Positions 1 through 9,253 are shown, counted from the stretch's first letter. The stretch is 34,867 nucleotides of DNA from an uncultured Pirellulales bacterium (GCA_947258835.1 CAMYJY010000009.1:1-34867), one strand, 5' to 3'. A program made the numbers and translations. Notes: generated from the letters alone by a model not told the origin.

Positions 1-285
1 TCTCTGCGAGCAGCGACAAAGACCGTAAAGACCAGCAGCAGGACCGACGCAACCGACTTGATCGCCACGAAGACACGTCGTGCCCCGTGCTGCCTGCGGT
101 ATTTCTGAAACGATTGAATTAGGAACGCCGCGTCAAAAAGGAATCTATACTCAACCATGCTTTTGTCTTTCGTCGAACGTTTGCGATCACGCGGCGAGGC
201 ATTGGCTTACCATTTCCAACACCCTTGTTCCCATGCGCGTGCATCGCACGGTCCTACGGTATTGTTCTGCGCGCAAACGAACGCC

Positions 286-864
286 TCAAGACACCAGCGT
301 GGCGATCTCTGCAAACGCTACCATAATCCCAATACAAATTAACACAAGCATGCCTATTACCTTGAGTTTGTTGATCTCTGTCAGGCCAAAGTATTCCAAG
401 ACGCTTCGTTTGAAGAAGTAAAGAACCAGCAGGAGGCTAACTACGATTCGGATGGAATGTTTTGCGTAATAGTATTCAGGTCCGCGCGCAGTCTCCATGA
501 GAGCATCGGACATTGCGGCGATCGTCCACAGTGCAGAAGCATTCCGGAAGACGGCATAGACGTAATAAAAACAACCTAGCCACCATCCCCATTGCAAACC
601 GCACCACATCCCGATTCCCGACGCCAGCGTCAATATTGCAAGAAATGCGATGCCGACCAAAACGAGTACCGGCGGGAACCCCATTTCCATGATGGCCGCC
701 CTAGTCTCTTGCCATGAGGCGGCAAATACGATTGGCGCGATCATCATGAGGACACCACCAAGAATCGCCAGGATGGCCAGAATCGCGATGCCACGTGGGC
801 GTCTCGGAGGTGCCGGTGAGAAGGAATCCGTCTTGGATGGCGCGTCGTTGGGATTGGAATCCAA
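286..864 (-). CDS. small multi-pass membrane protein, hypothetical
   Basis: 192-aa ORF with several hydrophobic segments (GIAILAILAILGGVLMMIAPIVFA, VLVLVGIAFLAILTLASGIGMW, IVVSLLLVLYFF). Confidence 0.6.
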   Translation of the reverse strand: MDSNPNDAPSKTDSFSPAPPRRPRGIAILAILAILGGVLMMIAPIVFAASWQETRAAIMEMGFPPVLVLVGIAFLAILTLASGIGMWCGLQWGWWLGCFYYVYAVFRNASALWTIAAMSDALMETARGPEYYYAKHSIRIVVSLLLVLYFFKRSVLEYFGLTEINKLKVIGMLVLICIGIMVAFAEIATLVS

Positions 865-904
865 TTTGAATCTCCGCTAGGCTGAGCCGTGGAACAAATC
901 CTGA

Positions 905-954
905 AGTCCCTTGCGGCAAATAGTGGGGCAGTCCCTTGCGGCAAATAGTGGGGC
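905..954. repeat. perfect 25-bp tandem duplication (AGTCCCTTGCGGCAAATAGTGGGGC x2)
   Basis: Direct reading: units 905-929 and 930-954 are identical. Confidence 0.9.
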
Positions 955-1265
955 ATGGAACCGACCTCATATCTCTGCAGACTAGCAACACAAACTATCA
1001 TATATCTCTTGGAGAAACAAGCCTTTTTGTCGCTCAAGCATCTTCGTGGCAAACCGTGTTCACCAGTCCGTAAGTGACGCACTTTGTGCTACCAACGCTT
1101 GAAGTTCCTGATGCTTGCGCAAATTCATTTGGTTCTTTGCCATAATATGTAAGTTGGAGGTGACATCATTCCGGCAAACTGGGACCTCAGCTTAGGCCCG
1201 AAAGAGCGGGCCGCCCAATCCCGTTCAACACGAAAGTCGTGGCCGAACAGCGACCGTGATTTCAT

Positions 1266-1306
1266 GCACCGTGCAAAAAAAGGTGTCAGGAACCTTTTTA
1301 ATCTCC
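1266..1306. repeat. REP-like palindrome CACCGTGCAAAAAAAGGTGTCAGGAACCTTTTT
   Basis: AAAAAGGT..CAGGAACCTTTTT imperfect palindrome; resembles GGTGTCAGGAACCTTTTT-type repeats seen in many bacterial genomes. Confidence 0.5.
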
Positions 1307-1459
1307 TTAGGTCTCGGTCTTCTCCAATCACGTCAGGCGCCTCGACGGGGTAGGCTTCCTCGAATTCCATCGTCGATCCCTGGAGGCCTGCCAGGATCTC
1401 ACCAAGGTTCTGTGAACAAGAAGCACCACGACCTTCCGTTGCCATGGGAATGAGCGAAT

Positions 1460-1550
1460 CAGTACTTCCAAATCCCCCCCCGTTCTCACCAGGAACCAGG
1501 GCGATAAGCCGCCCGGAAACCGACGTTTTTGGCAGCCAGCACTTGGCCCG
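1460..1550 (+). repeat. ~90-bp dispersed direct repeat, second copy at 34771-34861
   Basis: CAGTACTTCCAAA..CCC.CCCGTTCTCACCAGG.ACC.GGGCGATAAGCCGCCCG..AAC.GACGTTTTT.GCAG..AGCACTT shared by both copies. Confidence 0.85.
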
Positions 1551-1627
1551 CACTTGGCTTCATCGGCCAAATTCCAAATTTAAAACTACCGATATTTCTT
1601 TTCCAGCTCAAGAAACCATGTTTCGCC

Positions 1628-2068
1628 TCACCAAACTTCTTCAATTGATGGATCATCATAGCGCCCCAGAGCCGCCAACCACTCCGGCATTTCTGCTTTT
1701 ATCGTTTCCTTTAGATCACTCAGATCTTCTTTATCTATCAAGCCTTTTTCATGCACGAACGTGTAAAATTTCTTGAGGCTTGTCGCATTGCTCTTGATGC
1801 TTGATTGGCTGGCCCACAGAGCCTTTTTTATGAACCAATAGCCAAGAAACATAGATACATCGTCTACACCGTCTTTTGCTTCAGTTGCATCTTCGTAAAG
1901 CAGAAAGTCGTTTATGTAGAAATCAATATTTAAACGATGGTTGTTTATCGTTTTTTCCGCTAGACCAGAAGCCTTCAACCATACCCCAAACTCATTGAGC
2001 AGGCGTTCATTAGCTTTTCTTATCTTTTTGCAATCTTCTTCATATTTTTCGTAATCATCCATTTCCAA
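1628..2068 (-). CDS. stand-alone phage-integrase SAM-like (core-binding) domain protein, no catalytic domain
   Basis: 146-aa ORF: LLNEFGVWLKASGLAEKTINNHRLNIDFYINDFLLYE...SIKSNATSLKKFYTFVHEKG...ETIKAEMPEWLAAL; resembles the N-terminal domain of tyrosine recombinases. Confidence 0.7.
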   Translation of the reverse strand: MEMDDYEKYEEDCKKIRKANERLLNEFGVWLKASGLAEKTINNHRLNIDFYINDFLLYEDATEAKDGVDDVSMFLGYWFIKKALWASQSSIKSNATSLKKFYTFVHEKGLIDKEDLSDLKETIKAEMPEWLAALGRYDDPSIEEVW

Positions 2069-2171
2069 TACTCGGTTATTTGATTATCTATCGGCACCTA
2101 ACAAATTGTGCAATCCATTACCAAGAGCAGAGAGAGCGATGCGGCCCCCCGCGACTCTGACGTAGCATTGC

Positions 2172-3332
2172 TCAAGCTTGGGATGATGAGGCCGCGCCGC
2201 GGACGGCTTCTAGATGCTCACCAAGGAATTCCACAAGCTCCTCCGCTCTCAAATCTTCAGGCGTCACAAAACGGAATTTTACTTGGTCCAGGTCGTTCCC
2301 CGCTGTGATCGCCCGCTGGGCGGCCAATTGGGCAATCCGCCCCGTGGCAAAGGCACCGCTAGGGCCGTTGAGCACCAGGTCCACCCCGGCCAGACGTTTG
2401 GTGTACACCGAGGCCCATGGCTCCCGTTGCTGGGCCACGCGGAGGTGCACCACCTGCTGATTGTTCCACAAAAACTGCGAACCATTGACGTCCGTGCCAG
2501 CCACTTCCCCTAAGTTCTCCAACAGGTCTTCCAGCACCTCGTGCGACCACTGGGGAGACTTGCCAGGCGGAAAACCCTTGCGGGCCAGATGCCAACGACG
2601 ACCCAACACCTTCCAAGGCATCAATTCTTCCGGCTTCTGCTCCACCCGCTCGGTAAACTTACGAAAACCGGCCACCGCCCGCTCTAAAAAGCTCCAAAAG
2701 GCAGGGGTGTCCAGTTCCGCCCGACTGTACGCGGCAATCTGCACTTCCTGCCAAGGGCCGCGCAAGTTTTTGCAGCGGACCCGCGGACCGTGACCATAAG
2801 CCTCGATTTCCGGTAGCTCGTTGAGGGACTTGAGACCCAAGTCGATCATCAGCTCGTCGCGCTGGAAGGTTTTCTTGGCGGTGCGGAATTTTAACTTCAC
2901 CAACCACGGCTCGCCCGTAATCGCATGGAAAAACCAGCCGTCGCTTTTCTTGAGAGCCGCAATCTCCACGATCGTCCGTGAATTCCAATTCGTGGCACTA
3001 AAATCCCCCAATTCCTGAATCCGTCGTTCAATCATGTCCAACAGCTTGCCGTCCCAATGACACGGTTGGCCTGCCCGGCTCACGCGATCACGGGTATGCC
3101 AGCCGCGACCGTCGACTTCCCATTCCGCTGGCGGTAAGGGCCCGCCGCCAAAACGGGGGCCAAGGCCAGGGCCGTATGCGAAACGGAGGACGCATTCTTC
3201 CCACCCGCCGAGCGGGCTGACTTTTTCTTTACTTCGCGCCCCCGCGCCCCCGCCACGACCTGCTCCGGCGTCCCCTGGGCCACAATCGTCCCACCACCCG
3301 CGCCCGCCTCGGGACCCAGGTCGATAATCCAA
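2172..3332 (-). CDS. C-terminal extension domain of planctomycete-type UvrA, out of frame (-1) relative to the main uvrA ORF; authentic part roughly 2172-3120
   Basis: WEVDGRGWHTRDRVSRAGQPCHWDGKLLDMIERRIQELGDFSATNWNSRTIVEIAALKKSDGWFFHAITGEPWLVKLKF... reads as a conserved domain directly after uvrA; first ~70 aa of the ORF are the shadow frame of uvrA. Confidence 0.65.
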   Translation of the reverse strand: MDYRPGSRGGRGWWDDCGPGDAGAGRGGGAGARSKEKVSPLGGWEECVLRFAYGPGLGPRFGGGPLPPAEWEVDGRGWHTRDRVSRAGQPCHWDGKLLDMIERRIQELGDFSATNWNSRTIVEIAALKKSDGWFFHAITGEPWLVKLKFRTAKKTFQRDELMIDLGLKSLNELPEIEAYGHGPRVRCKNLRGPWQEVQIAAYSRAELDTPAFWSFLERAVAGFRKFTERVEQKPEELMPWKVLGRRWHLARKGFPPGKSPQWSHEVLEDLLENLGEVAGTDVNGSQFLWNNQQVVHLRVAQQREPWASVYTKRLAGVDLVLNGPSGAFATGRIAQLAAQRAITAGNDLDQVKFRFVTPEDLRAEELVEFLGEHLEAVRGAASSSQA

Positions 3333-6300
3333 TCGGCCTGTTTGATCACATCCAAATTGTGTTCAATCACCAGCACCGTGTTGCCCAAGTCGACCAGCCG
3401 ATGCAACACATCCAAGAGTTTCACAATATCGTCAAAATGCAGACCCGTAGTCGGTTCGTCCAGGACATACAGCGTTTTGCCTGTGTCGGGGCGGGCCAGC
3501 TCGGAGGCCAGCTTGACCCGCTGGGCCTCACCACCAGAAAGCGTGGCCGCGCTCTGCCCCAAGGCCAAATAGTCCAGCCCCACATCGCACAGAGTTTGCA
3601 AGGTACGGCGGAGCTTGGGAATGTTCTGAAACAGCCGCAACGCCTCACCACACGACATTTCCAGCACATCAGCAATCGAGTGCTCTTGATAACGCACTTC
3701 CAAGGTCTCGGGATTGTAGCGATGGCCCTGGCACGTCTCGCAATCCACCCACACGTCGGGCAAGAAATGCATCTCAATGCAAATTTGCCCGGCTCCTTCA
3801 CAAGCGTCGCAGCGGCCCCCCGAAACATTAAAACTAAACCGCCGCGCGGAATAACCACGCAGTTTGGCGGCCGGTAATTGGGCAAACATCTGCCGCACCA
3901 ATTCAAACAGTCCCGTGTAGGTGGCCGGGTTGGAGGTAGGCGTATTCCCCAAAGGTCGCTGATCCACACGAATCACTTTGTCGATCTGCTCCACACCCAC
4001 AATTTTATCATGCGCCCCGGGCGATGTACCCGCCCGATGCAACATCCGAGCCAACTGGTTGTAAAGCACCTCCTGCACCAACGAACTCTTGCCGCTGCCA
4101 CTGACCCCCGTCACGGCCGTCAGCGTCCCCAACGGAATTTCCACGTCAATGTTTTTTAGGTTTTGATGACGGGCGCCAATAATTTTTAGTTGGGAGGCGC
4201 TAGGCGCTGGGCGCTGGGCGCTGGTTTTTTGCTTCTTATTCTTACGAGCGCCTCGCGCCTGGCGCCCAGCGCCCCCCTCAATCCTTCTCTGCTGCGGAAT
4301 GGAAATGGCCTTTTTGCCTGAGAGGTAGGGGCCCGTGACGCTCTTGCGTTTGCTGGCCACTTCCGCCGGCGTGCCGCGGGCTACGATTTCACCGCCGCGA
4401 CGGCCGGCGGCCGGGCCAAAGTCCAGCAGACCATCAGCACTTTCCACCACTTCGCGGTCGTGCTCCACAACCACCAGCGTGTTGCCCAAATCACGCAACT
4501 TATGCAAGGCCCCCACCAGCCGCCGGTTGTCGCGGGGATGCAGGCCGATGGTGGGTTCGTCCAGTACATACAGCACCCCACACAACCCGCTGCCCACCTG
4601 GCTGGCCAAGCGAATCCGCTGCGATTCGCCGCCCGACAGGGTCGGTGCCTGGCGACCAATCGAGAGATACTCCAGCCCCACATCGAGCAAGAAGGTAAGC
4701 CGATTGCGAATCTCGCGGATCAACTCACCCGCCACTTTTTTCTCCCGCGCGGCCAATTTCCATTTTTTGACCGTCGCCAACAACGGATCCAGTGGCCAGC
4801 GGCAGTACTCGCCAATCGTGTGTCCGGAAAACCGCACCGCCGCCGCATCATCACGCAAGCGGCTACCCCCGCACTGACTGCACTCAATCTCATCCACCAA
4901 ATGATCCAACTGGGTACGCAACCGCGGAGAAAGCCGCGAAGCCTCTTCCAATGCGGGGTACAGACCCTTGTACTGGAAGCGGAAGGAGTTGCGAGTTGCG
5001 GGCCGCGAGTTGCGAGTTTTTTTCTTCCGACTCGCGCCTCGTGACTCGTAACTCGCGCCTACTTCAATCCACTCCTGGCCCGTGCCATACAATACCGTCC
5101 GGCGGTGACGGGGTGGGAGTTGATCAAAGGGGACATCGGTAGGGAGCCCCGTGTGCGCGGAGAGGGCGTCCAGCATGGCGGCGAACAACGGCTGCTGCAC
5201 TTGGGGCCAGGCCAGCACGGCACCTTCCGCCAACGTCAGCTGCGTGCTGCGGAGCAGGGCGGCCGGGTTGGCCCCCACCTCCGTGCCCAGCCCTTCGCAG
5301 GCATCGCACCAACCGAGACTGTTGTTAAAAGAAAAATGATGGGGCGACAGGGGCTCAAAGCTCCGTCCGCAGCCGCCGCACGCCAGGTGCTGGCTGTAGA
5401 CCCGCTGCTGCCACCGGGCCTCGGGAATCCCCTCTTCCACCGCGAGCGTGTGCAATACCCCTTGGCCTAAGGCCAGGGCATTCTCGATACTTTCAGCCAA
5501 ACGGCCGCGGGCGTTGTGGCGAATCGTGACCCGATCGACCAACACCTCCAACTCGTGCTTCCGGCGGCGATCCACCGCCGGCATGTTGTCCAGTTCATGC
5601 GTCTGCTGATCAACGCGCACCCGCACGTAACCGCTGGCACGCAGAAATTCCCAATAGTCCTCGTAGGTTTTTCCCTGCGGCAACTCCACCGGGGCCAACA
5701 AATACAAACGTGTTCCCTGGGGCTCTGCCAATACCGCATCGACCACCTCGTCGGCACTCTGAGTCCCCACGGGCTCATCGCATTCCGGACAAAACATTTG
5801 TCCCATGCGGGAAAACAGGATGCGGAAGTAATCATAAATCTCCGTCACGGTTCCCACCGTGGACCGGGGTGAGTGGCCCGTGGTCCGCTGCTCGATGGCA
5901 ATCGCCGGCGAAAGTCCCTCAATCGATTCCACGCGGGGCTTTTGCAGCTGGCCAATAAACTGCCGCGCATACGAACTTAAGCTTTCGACATAACGCCGCT
6001 GGCCTTCGGCATAAATGGTGTCCATGGCCAGTGAACTCTTGCCGCTGCCACTGGGCCCACAGCATACCGTGAACTGATCGCGGGGAATCTTGGCCTGCAC
6101 ATTCCGCAGATTATGCTGCTCCGCCCCCTGCACCACGATATGCGTGGCCTGCCGCGCTGCACTCCGCCGCACAGGCGCGGTCGTCTCCGCTGGCGCGCCA
6201 CGAAGATGCGCCGCCAGAGCCCGTCCCGTATAAGAAGGCAGCGCAGTCTGATTGCCGCGGTCCGCCTCGTGCTGCAATCTTTCCCCGCCGCTGGATACCT

Positions 6301-9253
6301 CCCGGGGAGTGCTGGCAGGGGCGTTTAATGCATACTCCATCACATGCTCGGGCGTGCCCGTAGCCACCACCTCGCCACCAAACTTCCCGCCGTCGGGCCC
6401 GAGGTCAATAATCCAATCGGCCGTCTTAATCACATCCAGGTTATGTTCCACCACCAACACCGTGTTGCCCGCATCCACAAAATCGTGCAGCACTTTCAGC
6501 AGCAATTCGATGTCGGCAAAGTGCAAACCCGTGGTGGGCTCATCCAGCATGTAGAGGGTTTTACCGGTAGACTTTTTTACCAGTTCCCGAGCTAATTTGA
6601 TCCGTTGCGCCTCGCCGCCGGAAAGCGTGGGCGAGGGCTGGCCCAGTTTTAAGTAGTCCAAGCCCACATCATGCAAGGTTGCCAACTTGTGGTGAATCTT
6701 GGGGATGTTTTCAAAATGCTCCAGCGCCTGCTGCACGTCCATCTCCAGCACGTCCGAGATCGACTTGCCCTTGTACTCAACTTGCAAAGCCTCGTGATTA
6801 AAACGGTGCCCTTGGCAAACATTGCAGGTAATCCACACGTCGGCCAAAAAATCCATTTCCAACTTATTCGAGCCGTTGCCGCTACAAGCCTCGCAGCGTC
6901 CTCCGGCCACATTGAAACTAAAACGACCCGGCTTATAACCTCGCCGCTTCGACTCGGGCAGCTGCGCGTACAGACTGCGAATCTCGTCAAACACCTTGAT
7001 GTACGTGGCCGGATTGCTGCGGGGCGTGCGACCAATGGGCGACTGATCGATGGCGATCATTTTGTCGAGGTATTCCAGACCCTCCAGCGCGTCATGCGCC
7101 CCCGGCTGGCCCTTGCCTTTGTTTAAATCACGACGGAGCGATTCCACCAAAATGTCAGAAAAAATGGAGCTCTTCCCACTCCCACTGGCGCCGGTCAGGC
7201 ACACGAATCCGCCCAGCGGGATTTCGATGTCCACGTTTTTTAGATTGTTGTGGCAGGCACCCACTACCTTGAGCCGCGGAGTGCTGGGGTCAAAACCTGC
7301 GAATGGCTGTGCAGGGCTCGCGCCGACAGCCTGGATTCTTCTTGTTTCCGGCACGGCAATCTGCCGTTTCCCAGACAAATAGGCCCCCGTCACGCTCCGC
7401 TTGGCTTGACAGACCTGGGCCACACTTCCGGAAGCCACCACTTCCCCACCTCGGATGCCCGGCCCCGGCCCAAAATCGATGATGCGATCGGCAGCCCGCA
7501 TCGTATCTTCGTCATGCTCGACCACCACCACGGTGTTGCCCAGGTCGCGGAGCCGCTTGAGCGTGTCTAGCAGGCGATCGTTGTCGCGAGGATGCAAACC
7601 AATCGAGGGCTCGTCCAAAATGTACAACACGCCGACCAAACCACAACCGATTTGACCGGCCAGGCGGATCCGCTGGGTTTCGCCTCCCGAGAGCGTGGGC
7701 GCCGTGCGGTTCAGCGAGAGGTAATCCAGCCCCACATTGGTCAAAAACCCCAGCCGCCCGCGGATTTCTTTGAGCACCTCCGCAGCTATTTTTTGTCCCG
7801 TCGCATCCAGCTCCAAACCACTGAAAAATTTTTGGGCCGCCTCAATCGACAGATCACTGACGGCTGGTAAGCTCCGCGCGGGGTCGTCAGCAAATTCCGG
7901 ATGGCTGGAGACCAACGTCACCGCGCAGGCCTGAGGATTCAACCGCTCGCCCCCACAATCGGGACAGCCAATCACGTTCATGAATTTTTCTAACTTGGCC
8001 AGCAACGATTTGCTTTTGGCCCCACGATATTTTTCCAACAGCTCAGGAATCAACCCGTCAAAGGTGCCACCGTACTTTTGGGAATTCTTGCCCCCGCGCC
8101 AAGTAAAAGTGATGTGCTCATCGCCCGTACCCCACAACCAGATCTGCTGCTGGGCGGAAGTCAACTCTTCCCAGGCCGTCTCCAGCAAGGTCCCGGCAGC
8201 CAGCTCCTGCTTCCGCTCGATCGTGTCGGCTACGCCCTTATAAATGTGACGTTTCCAGCGTCCCAGATCTTTCCAGGTGCCCAGCAGTTCGATACAGCCC
8301 TGAGCCAGAGATTTTTCCGGACTCGTGATCAGCTTGGCTGGGTCAAAAGAAAACATTTGCCCCAGACCGTCGCACTCGTAGCACATGCCCTGGGGACTGT
8401 TGAAGCTAAACAGTTGCGGCGTCGGCGGTAGAAAACTTTTTCCGCAATGATTGCAGGCGTAATCGGCGCTGAACAGGATGTCGGTGGAGTGCTGGGACTT
8501 CCCCCGGGCAGCTGGAGTAGTCGCAGAAGACCCCGCGTCAGGCACTACGATGAGACTGCCATCGCCCACCTTGAGCGCGGTCTCTACGGCCTCCGCCAGT
8601 CGGCTGCGGACACTGGAGCTCAACGTCAGGCGATCCACAACCACTTCGATGTTGTGCCGCATTTGCCGATCCAAAGACAGATCGTCCGCCAGCTGCACCA
8701 CCTGGCCGTCCACGCGAGCGCGAATAAAGCCCCGCTTGAGCAGGTCTGCGGATAAATCGCGAAACTCACCCTTCTGCCCGCGGACCACCGGTGCCAATAT
8801 CAAAAACTTCGTCTTCGAAGGTTGGGACATAATCCGCGCGATGATTTGCTCGCGGGATTGGGCCGTAATCGGCCGCTGGCACTGGGGACAGTGGCCTTGC
8901 CCGACGCGGGCATACAGCACCCGTAAAAAGTCATAAATCTCGGTGATCGTCCCTACGGTCGAACGCGGATTGCTCCCTGCACTTTTCTGGGCAATCGAGA
9001 TGGATGGGCTCAGTCCACTAATATGATCCACATCCGGCTTAGGCATCTGCCCTAAAAACTGCCGGGCAAAGGTCGAGAGACTTTCTACATACCGCCGCTG
9101 GCCCTCGGCAAACAGGGTGTCAAACGCCAGGGAGCTCTTGCCACTCCCGGAAACACCCGTCAGGCAAATCAGCTCGTTCCGGGGCAAGACTAAATCGACA
9201 TCCCGGAGATTGTGTTCCCGAGCGCCTTGGATGATGATATCAGAAGCGGGCAT
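3080..9253 (-). CDS. uvrA: excinuclease ABC subunit A, tandem (double) UvrA polypeptide
   Basis: 2057 aa; two complete UvrA modules: two GVSGSGKSSLA/GPSGSGKSSLA Walker A near module starts, two further Walker A (TGASGSGKSS, TGVSGSGKSS), repeated LSGGE(T/A/S)QR signatures, CxxC zinc motifs. Confidence 0.95.
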   Translation of the reverse strand: MPASDIIIQGAREHNLRDVDLVLPRNELICLTGVSGSGKSSLAFDTLFAEGQRRYVESLSTFARQFLGQMPKPDVDHISGLSPSISIAQKSAGSNPRSTVGTITEIYDFLRVLYARVGQGHCPQCQRPITAQSREQIIARIMSQPSKTKFLILAPVVRGQKGEFRDLSADLLKRGFIRARVDGQVVQLADDLSLDRQMRHNIEVVVDRLTLSSSVRSRLAEAVETALKVGDGSLIVVPDAGSSATTPAARGKSQHSTDILFSADYACNHCGKSFLPPTPQLFSFNSPQGMCYECDGLGQMFSFDPAKLITSPEKSLAQGCIELLGTWKDLGRWKRHIYKGVADTIERKQELAAGTLLETAWEELTSAQQQIWLWGTGDEHITFTWRGGKNSQKYGGTFDGLIPELLEKYRGAKSKSLLAKLEKFMNVIGCPDCGGERLNPQACAVTLVSSHPEFADDPARSLPAVSDLSIEAAQKFFSGLELDATGQKIAAEVLKEIRGRLGFLTNVGLDYLSLNRTAPTLSGGETQRIRLAGQIGCGLVGVLYILDEPSIGLHPRDNDRLLDTLKRLRDLGNTVVVVEHDEDTMRAADRIIDFGPGPGIRGGEVVASGSVAQVCQAKRSVTGAYLSGKRQIAVPETRRIQAVGASPAQPFAGFDPSTPRLKVVGACHNNLKNVDIEIPLGGFVCLTGASGSGKSSIFSDILVESLRRDLNKGKGQPGAHDALEGLEYLDKMIAIDQSPIGRTPRSNPATYIKVFDEIRSLYAQLPESKRRGYKPGRFSFNVAGGRCEACSGNGSNKLEMDFLADVWITCNVCQGHRFNHEALQVEYKGKSISDVLEMDVQQALEHFENIPKIHHKLATLHDVGLDYLKLGQPSPTLSGGEAQRIKLARELVKKSTGKTLYMLDEPTTGLHFADIELLLKVLHDFVDAGNTVLVVEHNLDVIKTADWIIDLGPDGGKFGGEVVATGTPEHVMEYALNAPASTPREVSSGGERLQHEADRGNQTALPSYTGRALAAHLRGAPAETTAPVRRSAARQATHIVVQGAEQHNLRNVQAKIPRDQFTVCCGPSGSGKSSLAMDTIYAEGQRRYVESLSSYARQFIGQLQKPRVESIEGLSPAIAIEQRTTGHSPRSTVGTVTEIYDYFRILFSRMGQMFCPECDEPVGTQSADEVVDAVLAEPQGTRLYLLAPVELPQGKTYEDYWEFLRASGYVRVRVDQQTHELDNMPAVDRRRKHELEVLVDRVTIRHNARGRLAESIENALALGQGVLHTLAVEEGIPEARWQQRVYSQHLACGGCGRSFEPLSPHHFSFNNSLGWCDACEGLGTEVGANPAALLRSTQLTLAEGAVLAWPQVQQPLFAAMLDALSAHTGLPTDVPFDQLPPRHRRTVLYGTGQEWIEVGASYESRGASRKKKTRNSRPATRNSFRFQYKGLYPALEEASRLSPRLRTQLDHLVDEIECSQCGGSRLRDDAAAVRFSGHTIGEYCRWPLDPLLATVKKWKLAAREKKVAGELIREIRNRLTFLLDVGLEYLSIGRQAPTLSGGESQRIRLASQVGSGLCGVLYVLDEPTIGLHPRDNRRLVGALHKLRDLGNTLVVVEHDREVVESADGLLDFGPAAGRRGGEIVARGTPAEVASKRKSVTGPYLSGKKAISIPQQRRIEGGAGRQARGARKNKKQKTSAQRPAPSASQLKIIGARHQNLKNIDVEIPLGTLTAVTGVSGSGKSSLVQEVLYNQLARMLHRAGTSPGAHDKIVGVEQIDKVIRVDQRPLGNTPTSNPATYTGLFELVRQMFAQLPAAKLRGYSARRFSFNVSGGRCDACEGAGQICIEMHFLPDVWVDCETCQGHRYNPETLEVRYQEHSIADVLEMSCGEALRLFQNIPKLRRTLQTLCDVGLDYLALGQSAATLSGGEAQRVKLASELARPDTGKTLYVLDEPTTGLHFDDIVKLLDVLHRLVDLGNTVLVIEHNLDVIKQADWIIDLGPEAGAGGGTIVAQGTPEQVVAGARGREVKKKSARSAGGKNASSVSHTALALAPVLAAGPYRQRNGKSTVAAGIPVIA
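4192..4277. repeat. inverted GGCGCTGGGCGCTGG repeat inside uvrA, translated in frame as a linker
   Basis: Left arm GGCGCTAGGCGCTGGGCGCTGGGCGCTGG, T-rich centre, right arm GAGCGCCTCGCGCCTGGCGCCCAGCGCC. Confidence 0.75.
4986..5056. repeat. inverted GAGTTGCGAGTTGCG repeat inside uvrA, translated in frame
   Basis: Left arm GAGTTGCGAGTTGCGGGCCGCGAGTTGCGAG, TTTTTTTCTTCCGA centre, right arm CTCGCGCCTCGTGACTCGTAACTCGC. Confidence 0.75.

Noticed and set aside
1125-1553. 142-aa ORF on the minus strand
   Set aside because: Overlaps several dispersed repeats (1214, 1266, 1460) and has no domain-like sequence; likely spurious.
3221-3227. GAAAAAG (minus strand) as a programmed -1 frameshift slippery site in uvrA
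   Set aside because: Not a full X XXY YYZ heptamer, and the zero frame still looks authentic downstream (ALAPVLAAGPY), so the frame switch is probably at 3115-3145 instead; indel is the simpler explanation.
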